A DNA stretch of 64,000 nucleotides, taken from NCBI RefSeq assembly GCF_900099975.1, contig NZ_FNEI01000016.1:29435-93434 (forward strand). Direction: 5' to 3'. Shown here one piece after another: positions 54,964-64,000 of the stretch. This DNA is from Arthrobacter cupressi. GTDB taxonomy: Bacteria > Actinomycetota > Actinomycetes > Actinomycetales > Micrococcaceae. The position numbers and the translations under genes are program-made. A model generated the notes under the pieces. The model saw only the letters and a program-made list of their open reading frames with translations. It did not search any database and had not been told where the DNA came from. Every line of letters begins with the position of its first letter. Position 1 is the first letter of the stretch.

Positions 54964-55590
54964 GTGGCTAACAACACTCGTGCTCGCCGTACCGCACGCC
55001 TTTCGCGTTCGCTCGGCATCGCCCTGACTCCCAAGGCCGCCAAGTACATGGAACGCCGTCCCTACGGCCCCGGTGAACACGGCCGCGCCCGCAAGAAGCA
55101 GGACTCCGACTACGCCGTTCGTCTGCGCGAAAAGCAGCGTCTGCGCGCCCAGTACGGCATCCGTGAAGCCCAGATGACCCGTGCCTTCGAAGAAGCACGC
55201 CGCACCAAGGGCCTGACCGGTGAAAACCTGATCGAACTGCTCGAGATGCGTCTTGACGCCCTCGTGCTGCGCGCCGGTTTCGCCCGTACGATCGCCCAGG
55301 CCCGCCAGCTGGTTGTGCACCGCCACATCCTGGTTGACGGCGTCCGCGTGGACCGTCCGTCGTTCCGCGTTTCCGAAGGCCAGCTCGTCCACGTCCACAG
55401 CCGCAGCGAAACCATGGCCCCGTTCCAGGTTGCTGCAGCAGGTGCGCACCGCGACGTTCTGCCCCAGGTTCCGGCCTACCTGGACGTCAAGCTTGACGCC
55501 CTCCAGGCCCGCCTGGTTCGCCGCCCGAAGCGCTCTGAGGTCCCCGTGACCTGCGAAGAGCAGCTCGTCGTCGAATTCTACGCACGCTAA
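54964..55590 (+). CDS. rpsD: 30S ribosomal protein S4
   Basis: Primary 16S rRNA-binding protein. The 208-residue product has ARRTARLSRSLGIALTPKAAKYMERRPYGPGEHGR (in part), the zinc-less S4 N-terminal domain, and the S4 RNA-binding motif RAGFARTIAQARQLVVHRHILVDGVRV (in part). GTG 54964 with GGAAGGACACA upstream. In many bacteria rpsD sits in the rpsM-rpsK-rpsD-rpoA operon; here it is alone. Confidence 0.97.
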   Translation: MANNTRARRTARLSRSLGIALTPKAAKYMERRPYGPGEHGRARKKQDSDYAVRLREKQRLRAQYGIREAQMTRAFEEARRTKGLTGENLIELLEMRLDALVLRAGFARTIAQARQLVVHRHILVDGVRVDRPSFRVSEGQLVHVHSRSETMAPFQVAAAGAHRDVLPQVPAYLDVKLDALQARLVRRPKRSEVPVTCEEQLVVEFYAR

Positions 55591-55604
55591 ATTCCAGCGA
55601 ACGT

Positions 55605-55646
55605 ATACAAAGAAGCCCGTGGCACGCGCCGCGGGCTTCTTTGTAT
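55605..55646 (+). terminator. Terminator after rpsD
   Basis: A perfect 15-base-pair stem (55605-55619 with 55632-55646) encloses a 12-base loop. The 3' arm itself contains TTCTTTGTAT, so it fits a rho-independent terminator. Confidence 0.85.
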
Positions 55647-55679
55647 GTAAGGTACTTGGGGGAGACCAGCGGCCCGGCC

Positions 55680-55693
55680 GCGGAATATTCCGC
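55680..55693. promoter_or_regulatory. Perfect 14-base palindrome upstream of the DUF948 gene
   Basis: GCGGAATATTCCGC is self-complementary and lies 41 bases before the DUF948 start. Its A+T core stands out. It could be an operator; no regulator is assigned. Confidence 0.35.
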
Positions 55694-55734
55694 CGCAGGC
55701 CCGCGAAACACGCGAAACAAGGAGATGAGAGAAC

Positions 55735-56109
55735 ATGACTGGTGGCGATATCGCAGGACTGATCGCGGCCGGGGTTTTCGCGCTCCTTGTCCTGCTGCTG
55801 GCCGTGCCGATCCTCAAGCTCGGACGCGTCTTCGACGAAGTCCGCACCTCCATCCGCAGCATCAGTGACGGCGCCACCCCGTTGATGGACGAAGTGACGG
55901 CGACCGTCTCCACCACGAACCAGCAGTTGAAGAAGGTCGACGGCATCGCTTCCAACGTCTCGGACGCGTCGGCCAACATTTCGGCACTCTCCTCCCTGGT
56001 CGCAGCGACGCTCGGCTCCCCGCTCATCAAAGTCGCGGCCTTCAGCTACGGCGTCCGCTCAGCGTTCACGTCCCGCCGCAAGCCCTCCTCCGGCCGCCGC
56101 AGCCGCTGA
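55735..56109 (+). CDS. DUF948 membrane protein
   Basis: A 124-residue protein with an N-terminal transmembrane helix (IAGLIAAGVFALLVLLLAVP, about 6-25) and a helical DUF948-type stretch (LMDEVTATVSTTNQQLKKVDG), then a C-terminal basic, serine-rich tail. Function unknown; it may be a membrane-anchored coiled coil. AAGGAGATGAG precedes the ATG. The next gene follows 21 bases later and is of the same kind. Confidence 0.85.
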   Translation: MTGGDIAGLIAAGVFALLVLLLAVPILKLGRVFDEVRTSIRSISDGATPLMDEVTATVSTTNQQLKKVDGIASNVSDASANISALSSLVAATLGSPLIKVAAFSYGVRSAFTSRRKPSSGRRSR

Positions 56110-56130
56110 ACTCCATAAGTCAGGAACATT

Positions 56131-56361
56131 GTGAAAAGAATCGTCTGGATGGGAATCGGGGTGGCGATCGGTGTGATCGCCTTCCGCAAAATCAGTGAAG
56201 CCAAGTCCGGGCTCGGAGCTGAAGGCCTCAACCGCGCCGTGGCGAGGCTGGCCGACGGCGTGTACGACTTTGCGGATGCCGTGCGGGCGGGAATGGGTGA
56301 ACGCGAAAGCGAGCTCCGTGCCGCGCTGGGGCTGGAAGACGACGGCGCCGCCCGCCGCTAG
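56131..56361 (+). CDS. Small membrane-linked protein, DUF6167-like
   Basis: The 76-residue product has a short hydrophobic N-terminus (IVWMGIGVAIGVIAFRKIS) followed by an amphipathic, charged helix (LNRAVARLADGVYDFADAVRAGMGERE). The pattern matches a small actinobacterial family found between DUF948 and alaS. Function unknown. GTG start at 56131, no strong ribosome site, 21 bases after the DUF948 gene. Confidence 0.75.
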   Translation: MKRIVWMGIGVAIGVIAFRKISEAKSGLGAEGLNRAVARLADGVYDFADAVRAGMGERESELRAALGLEDDGAARR

Positions 56362-56470
56362 CCGCCGCGGTTCGCCCTACCGTCAACAACAGGGCAGAAT
56401 TGGAAGCTGCGGGAACGGCATCTGCCGCCCGCGCATTGAGTCAGGTTTCAGAAGGGTAAGTAATCAGCTA

Positions 56471-59145
<2,675 letters not shown>

Positions 59146-59149
<4 letters not shown>

Positions 59150-59766
59150 TTCCGGACTCCAAGCCGGACACCGGCACGTACCCCCGGGGCGTGAAGCTGG
59201 GGGTCGACGTCGGAACCGTCCGGGTCGGGCTTTCGGCCTGCGACCCGGACGGCATCCTGGCCAGCCCGGTCCGGACCCTGAAGCGGGACGCGAAGAGGAA
59301 TTCCGACGTCGGCGTCATCGTCCGGCAGGCGGCCGAACGTGGCGCCGTGCAGATTTTCGTCGGGCTTCCGCGGACGCTGAGGGGTCAGGAAGGGCCATCC
59401 GCCGTAATGGCTGGCGAGTACGCGTCATTGCTTGTGGAGGCCCTTCACGACGCCGGACTGGATATTCCCGTCAACCTCATCGACGAACGCCTCAGCACGG
59501 TTTCGGCGCACCGGAACCTCCATGATGCTGGATTGAGCAGCAAGGAACACCGTAAAGTGGTGGATCAGCTTGCCGCGGCCGGAATTCTCCAGCACGCCAT
59601 CGAGATGCAGAAATCCAGGGGACAGGATGTTGGCAGGCGCGTGCCCGCGCCTGCGCCGGTAGAGATGTCCGCTCGGCCCGGGGGAGCCGGCACGGACGAT
59701 ACCGGTCCAGCAAGTGAGACAGATTCCCATCGAGCGGAAGGCAATCGTGAGCCCGGTCAATCATGA
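59146..59766 (+). CDS. ruvX: Holliday junction resolvase-like protein RuvX (YqgF)
   Basis: A 206-residue RNase H-fold protein with KLGVDVGTVRVGLSACDPDG (first catalytic Asp), FVGLPRTLRGQEGPSA, and VNLIDERLSTVSAHRNL (the second acidic residue in DERLST). YqgF proteins process the 16S rRNA precursor in some bacteria and are implicated in recombination. The last 60 residues are low complexity. GTG 59146 overlaps the alaS stop by four bases (GTGA). It overlaps mltG by 20 bases. Confidence 0.92.
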
Positions 59767-61489
59767 CCCCTCCGGTGAAACACCCGAGCCCGCCGGACGT
59801 CCCCTAACACGCCGGGAACTGCGTGCCAGGGAGCGCTTCCTGGAAACACAGCAGCAGTTGCTGGTTCCCTATCCTGGCCCGGTCCCGGACGCCTCCGACA
59901 CGCCGGCCCGGGAAGTCCCCGACGCGGCCGACCTGCCGTTTGGCGTTTCTGACACCGCTGAGCGCCCGGAGTTGGTCGCGCCGAGCGAGTCGGTTCCGCC
60001 GGCTGAACCGGCTCTGCCTTCTGAGCCGGAATTGCCTTCTGAACCCGAAGCGCCAGCGGAGCCGGACGTGCACGCCGGGCCTGCAAGTCACGCTGAGCCC
60101 CTCGAAACCAGTGAGCCTGTTGGCCTTGCGGAACATGCAGGGCTCACGGAGCCCGCGCAGCACGACGAACACCCGGCAACCGCCGTGCACCCGGTAACCG
60201 CGGGGCATCCGGAGCTTTCCGATGAGACTGTGTCGCAGGACCACCCCGACTTCGAGCACCACGGCGCCCACACGGCGGACCCCACCTACACGTTTGCGGC
60301 CGCGCACGGTCACCACGAGGAAACCCACCACGCCGCCGGTTACGGCGGGCTCCACGAAGAAACCCACCACGACGACGACTACCATGAGCCGCACCCGGTC
60401 CTGGCCGCCGTCGACACCCGCCCCCAGCCCTCCAAGAAGGTCCGGCGCCGGCGCCGCGGCCTCGCGCTGTTCCTGACCTTCGCGGTCTTCGTCGCTGCTG
60501 TGGCCCTTGGCGCGCAGCTCCTCAAACCCCTGCTCGGCATGGACCGCCTCAAGGACTACCCCGGTCCCGGGACCGGTACGGTTTCGGTGACGGTGATGCC
60601 GGGCGCCGGGCCGAAGCAGGTTGCGGATCAGCTCCAAAGCGAGGGCGTGGTGGCGGATTCATCCTCCTTCCTGGAGGCGTTCTCCGCCTCCGGTGGTGAA
60701 CTTTCGCCCGGCGATTTCACCTTCCGCAAGGAAATGAAGAACTCGGACGCCGTGGCGGTCCTCGTGGACAAAGGGGCCGGCGTTATCTACTTCGCCCTGA
60801 GCGCGGGCCTGCGCATCAACGAGTCGCTGGACGCCATCGCACAAGGCTCGGGCATCCCGGTGGACCAGCTCAAGGCCTTGAGCGACAGCCCGGCACAGTT
60901 CGGGGTACCGGGCAAGGCGAAGAACCTCGAGGGCTTCCTGGCCCCCGGAGAGTACCGCTTCCCGTTGGGGACCAGCGCCAAGGACATCCTGCAGAAGCTC
61001 GTCAAGGGCACTATGGACGAGCTCAAGGCTCAGGGAATCACGGACCCCACCAAGCAGTACCAGGCCATCATCGTGGCAAGCATCGTGCAGGCCGAGGGCG
61101 GCCAGGCCGACTACCGGAACGTCGCGGGCGCCATCTACAACAGGCTCAAGCCCAGCAACAAGGAAACTAACGGCCTGATCCAGTCCGACGCCACGGTCAC
61201 CTACGGCCTGGGCACCAAGACCTTCCACCTCACGGATGAGCAGAAGGCGGACAAGGGCAACCCGTACAACACCTACGCCATCGCCGGGCTCCCGGTCGGG
61301 CCCATCGGTTCGCCCGGTAAGACTGCCATCGACGCCGCTGCCAAGCCCGCCGCGAACAACTATCTCTACTGGGTGACCATCAACCTGGACACCAAGGAGA
61401 CGAAGTTCTCCAGCACGCTGGCCGAGCACAACAAGTACGTGGCGCTGTACACCGCGTGGTGCACCGACAACCCCGGGCGGTGCGTGTGA
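59747..61489 (+). CDS. mltG: Endolytic transglycosylase MltG with acidic, His-rich cytoplasmic extension
   Basis: MltG cuts nascent glycan strands in peptidoglycan. The 580-residue product has a long N-terminal region (1-235) rich in Pro/Glu, then His (from about 165; HHEETHH at 189-195 and HEETHH at 203-208), a basic stop-transfer stretch KVRRRRR, one transmembrane helix (about 238-258) and the extracellular YceG domain. The catalytic Glu is in SIVQAEGG (Glu450). GTG at 59747 with GGAAGG six bases upstream. aroE starts at its stop as GTGA. Confidence 0.93.
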   Translation: MSPVNHDPSGETPEPAGRPLTRRELRARERFLETQQQLLVPYPGPVPDASDTPAREVPDAADLPFGVSDTAERPELVAPSESVPPAEPALPSEPELPSEPEAPAEPDVHAGPASHAEPLETSEPVGLAEHAGLTEPAQHDEHPATAVHPVTAGHPELSDETVSQDHPDFEHHGAHTADPTYTFAAAHGHHEETHHAAGYGGLHEETHHDDDYHEPHPVLAAVDTRPQPSKKVRRRRRGLALFLTFAVFVAAVALGAQLLKPLLGMDRLKDYPGPGTGTVSVTVMPGAGPKQVADQLQSEGVVADSSSFLEAFSASGGELSPGDFTFRKEMKNSDAVAVLVDKGAGVIYFALSAGLRINESLDAIAQGSGIPVDQLKALSDSPAQFGVPGKAKNLEGFLAPGEYRFPLGTSAKDILQKLVKGTMDELKAQGITDPTKQYQAIIVASIVQAEGGQADYRNVAGAIYNRLKPSNKETNGLIQSDATVTYGLGTKTFHLTDEQKADKGNPYNTYAIAGLPVGPIGSPGKTAIDAAAKPAANNYLYWVTINLDTKETKFSSTLAEHNKYVALYTAWCTDNPGRCV

Positions 61490-62343
61490 GCCGCCGCGCC
61501 GCAGTCCTGGGACACCCGATCGGCCATTCCAAGTCCCCGGCCCTGCACCGCGCCGCCTACGCGCAGCTCGGAGCGGACATCAGCTACACCGCCATCGACG
61601 TGACCGTCGAGCAACTGCCCGGCTTCATGGCCGGCGTCGCCGAACAGCCGGAATGGTGCGGCCTGTCCGTGACCATGCCGCTGAAGTCGGCCATGGTGGC
61701 CGAGGTGGACGAAGTCCGGGGCGCCGGAGCTCACCTCGGCGTCATCAACACCGTGGCGTTCGAGAACGACGGCGGGATTCCCCGCCGCGTGGGCTACAAC
61801 ACCGACGTCGCCGGCATTGTCGGCGCGGTCGGCTACGCCGGTGCCGCCGAGCGGCCGGACGCCGTCGTGCTCGGCGGCGGCGGTACCTCCGCGGCCGCGA
61901 TCGCGGCGCTCCGCGAACTCGGCTGCGACAGTGCCCGGATCTATGTGCGCGACGCCGGACGGGCGGGCGAAGCGGTGAAGGCCGCCGACGCCGTCGGGCT
62001 GGCCATCGAACTGCTCCCCATGGAGCGTGCCGCCGAAGGCATCGCCGCGGCGGGGCTGGTGGTTTCCACCCTGCCGCCGCGGGCGGCCGACGGGATCGCC
62101 GACGGACTGGCCGGACCCGGCGTGGAAGGGGGCGGCGGGGTCCTGCTGGACGTCGCCTACGACCCCTGGCCCAGCCGGATCGCCGAAGTATGGCAGCGGC
62201 GCGGGGGAGCGGTGGTCCCCGGCCTGGAGATGCTCCTCTACCAGGCCGTGGAGCAGATCAAACTGTTCACCGGACGCGACGTCGGCGCCGATGTCATAGA
62301 TGTGATGTGCGACTCAGTCGGGCTTCCCCGACGGGTCTACTAA
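61486..62343 (+). CDS. aroE: Shikimate dehydrogenase
   Basis: Reduces 3-dehydroshikimate to shikimate with NADPH. The 285-residue protein has the substrate motif [28 protein letters not shown] (catalytic Lys), the cofactor loop [16 protein letters not shown] and [13 protein letters not shown]. The GTG at 61486 overlaps the mltG stop and replaces a longer frame from 61456. The NADP helix is intact. Next in order are aroC and aroK. Confidence 0.94.
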   Translation: MSRRAAVLGHPIGHSKSPALHRAAYAQLGADISYTAIDVTVEQLPGFMAGVAEQPEWCGLSVTMPLKSAMVAEVDEVRGAGAHLGVINTVAFENDGGIPRRVGYNTDVAGIVGAVGYAGAAERPDAVVLGGGGTSAAAIAALRELGCDSARIYVRDAGRAGEAVKAADAVGLAIELLPMERAAEGIAAAGLVVSTLPPRAADGIADGLAGPGVEGGGGVLLDVAYDPWPSRIAEVWQRRGGAVVPGLEMLLYQAVEQIKLFTGRDVGADVIDVMCDSVGLPRRVY

Positions 62344-62369
62344 CCCCCTTACATGGCAGGATTGGATAT

Positions 62370-63569
62370 ATGTTGCGTTGGTTGACTGCCGGAGAATCCC
62401 ATGGCCCGGCACTGCTCGGAATTGTTGAAGGCGTCCCCGCCGGTGTGGAACTCGCCAGTGATGACTTGCGCGAGGCCCTGGCCCGCCGCCGTCTCGGCTA
62501 CGGCCGCGGCGCCCGCATGAAGTTCGAGCAGGACGAGGTCAGCATCCTCGGCGGTGTCCGCCATGGTGTCACCCAGGGCGGACCCGTGGCGATTCAGATC
62601 GGCAACACGGAATGGCCCAAGTGGGAGCAGATCATGTCCGCCGATCCGGTGGACCCGGAACTCCTTGCCGACCAGGCACGCAACGCCCCGCTGACCCGCC
62701 CGCGCCCCGGCCACGCCGACTTCACCGGCATGCAAAAGTACGGCTTCGACGAGGCCCGTCCCGTCCTGGAACGCGCCAGCGCCCGCGAAACGGCCACCCG
62801 CGTTGCCCTGGGCACCGTCGCCGCACGTTTCCTCAAGCAGCTTGGCATCGAACTCGTCAGCCACACCGTGTCCATCGCCAGTGTCTCGGTCCCGGAAGGC
62901 CGGCCCTTGCCGTTGCCGTCCGACGTCCTGGCCCTGGACGCGGACCCGCTGCGCTGTTTCGACCGTGAAACCTCGGACGCCATGGTGGCCGAGGTGGACG
63001 CGGCGCACAAGGAAGGCGAAACCCTCGGCGGCGTCGTCGAAGTCCTCGCCTACGGCCTGCCGCCCGGACTGGGCAGCTACGTGCACTGGGACCGCCGCCT
63101 CGACGCCCGCCTCGCTGCCGCCCTCATGGGCATCCAGGCCATCAAGGGCGTGGAAGTCGGCGACGGTTTCCGTACCGCGGCCCGCCGCGGATCTGCCGCC
63201 CACGACGAGATCGTCCGTGACGAGGACGGCCGGATCATCCGCAAGACCAACCGCGCCGGCGGCGTCGAAGGCGGCATGAGCATCGGCGAGGTACTCCGCG
63301 TCCGCGCCGCCATGAAGCCCATCGCCACGGTGCCGCGCGCCCTGAAGACTATCGACGTGCGCACCGGCGAACCCGCGAAGGCCCACCACCAGCGCTCGGA
63401 CGTCTGTGCCGTGCCCGCCGCCGGGGTCGTCGCCGAGGCGATGGTTGCCCTGGTACTGGCCGAAGCCGTTACCGAGAAGTTCGGCGGCGACTCCGTGGCC
63501 GAGACCGCCCGCAACCTCAAGGGCTACCTGGAGAGCATCCCGGCGACCCTGGACACGGTTGGCAACTAG
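62370..63569 (+). CDS. aroC: Chorismate synthase
   Basis: Converts EPSP to chorismate, an FMN-dependent step. The 399-residue product has [36 protein letters not shown] (in part), the third signature [14 protein letters not shown] and [17 protein letters not shown] 62370 is the start; the protein begins at the family start [11 protein letters not shown]. The TAG stop shares one base with the aroK start. Cytoplasmic. Confidence 0.97.
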   Translation: MLRWLTAGESHGPALLGIVEGVPAGVELASDDLREALARRRLGYGRGARMKFEQDEVSILGGVRHGVTQGGPVAIQIGNTEWPKWEQIMSADPVDPELLADQARNAPLTRPRPGHADFTGMQKYGFDEARPVLERASARETATRVALGTVAARFLKQLGIELVSHTVSIASVSVPEGRPLPLPSDVLALDADPLRCFDRETSDAMVAEVDAAHKEGETLGGVVEVLAYGLPPGLGSYVHWDRRLDARLAAALMGIQAIKGVEVGDGFRTAARRGSAAHDEIVRDEDGRIIRKTNRAGGVEGGMSIGEVLRVRAAMKPIATVPRALKTIDVRTGEPAKAHHQRSDVCAVPAAGVVAEAMVALVLAEAVTEKFGGDSVAETARNLKGYLESIPATLDTVGN

Positions 63570-64000
63570 TGGTCGGCGGTAATACCGGCGGCTGGCCGGT
63601 GATCGTGCTGATGGGTCCGATGGCGGTGGGCAAGTCCGTCATCGGCCAGCAGCTCGCACAGCACCTGGGCCTGCCGTTCATCGACACCGACGCCGTCATC
63701 GTCGAACATCACGGCGCGATCGCCGACATCTTCGCCGGCCGCGGCGAGCACGCGTTCCGCGAAATCGAGGCACGCACGGTGGCGCGCGCCGTCGACGGTT
63801 CCCGGGACGGCGGTGCCGTCATCTCGCTCGGCGGCGGAGCGGTCCTCGACTCCGGCACGCAGCAGTTGCTCGGCGGGTGCACCACCGTCTACCTGGAGTG
63901 CGACGCCGACACGGTGGCCGAGCGCATCGCCCGGAACAGCGCCCGCCCGCTGCTCGCCGGTGACGCGATGGCCCGCTGGGAGACCCTGTTCGCGGCGCGG
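63569..64000 (+). CDS. aroK: Shikimate kinase, cut by the window edge
   Basis: Phosphorylates shikimate with ATP. The first 144 residues are visible. Walker A is GPMAVGKSVIG (about 16-26), DTDAVI (about 42-47) binds shikimate and magnesium, FREIEARTVARAV and SLGGGAVLD follow, and the lid region ARNSARPLLAGD is present. GTG 63569 overlaps the aroC stop (TAGTG). The 3' end lies beyond 64000. Confidence 0.93.
   Translation, partial: MVGGNTGGWPVIVLMGPMAVGKSVIGQQLAQHLGLPFIDTDAVIVEHHGAIADIFAGRGEHAFREIEARTVARAVDGSRDGGAVISLGGGAVLDSGTQQLLGGCTTVYLECDADTVAERIARNSARPLLAGDAMARWETLFAAR

Overview
The window is a 64 kb piece of chromosome from a high-GC Gram-positive bacterium. It is most likely a member of the Micrococcaceae close to Arthrobacter or Pseudarthrobacter. 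This rests on the strong GC bias, the frequent GTG and TTG starts, mycoredoxin, DUF1918, the actinobacterial VLRF1-type hydrolase, class Ib ribonucleotide reductase, and an actinobacterial gene order (thrS-HIT-pgsA ... pdxS, pdxT-yebC-ruvCAB-yajC-secDF-relA, alaS-ruvX-mltG-aroE-aroC-aroK). I see no tRNA or rRNA gene, CRISPR array, intact insertion sequence or prophage.

Layout. 1-4.5 kb: the nrdHIEF operon behind a 403-base control region with NrdR-like and DnaA-box-like sites. 4.6-10.5 kb: a FadR-type GntR regulator, a two-domain HTH protein, and a block of small stress-type genes (Rho-N protein, GlsB/YeaQ, an acidic protein, CsbD, tiny membrane proteins). The block also holds a tightly overlapping four-gene cassette: a lipoprotein, a divergent NRAMP-type transporter and two PRC-barrel-like proteins. 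10.5-15.7 kb: a TetR repressor with a 34-base palindromic operator and an EamA exporter, a DUF1016 nuclease, DUF1918, an endonuclease/exonuclease/phosphatase protein that seems to start at CTG, a secreted protein and a VTT-domain membrane protein. 15.8-20.5 kb: a thioesterase, a lipoate-ligase-like protein, an FdhF/YdeP molybdopterin oxidoreductase, mycoredoxin and an unknown protein.

20.6-33.7 kb: thrS, a HIT protein, a phosphatidylinositol-phosphate-synthase-like gene and pdxS. Then comes a 6.5 kb interruption before pdxT: a long terminator, two long palindromic repeats around a probable esterase fragment, an M3 peptidase, an FAD monooxygenase, and an 891-residue asparagine synthetase fused to a CofE (F420:gamma-glutamyl ligase)-like domain. 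pdxT, yebC and ruvC follow. 33.8-41.5 kb: ruvA, ruvB, yajC, secD, secF and relA. 41.5-50.2 kb: an AbiEi-like protein, DUF349, a cyclophilin-type isomerase, hisS, an APC permease, aspS and a GNAT protein. 50.2-64 kb: a large Asp-box lipoprotein, the VLRF1-type hydrolase divergent from rarA, a solitary rpsD with a long leader, two small envelope proteins, then alaS-ruvX-mltG-aroE-aroC-aroK, the last gene cut by the window edge.

How the parts work together. Most of the window is housekeeping: deoxyribonucleotide supply, aminoacyl-tRNA synthesis, recombination (ruvABC, rarA), Sec translocation, stringent response, PLP and chorismate biosynthesis. The accessory interest lies in the AsnB-CofE-like fusion, the NRAMP/PRC/lipoprotein cassette with an altered metal site, and the repeat-bounded scar between pdxS and pdxT. 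All functional names come from reading the protein sequences; no database search was possible.
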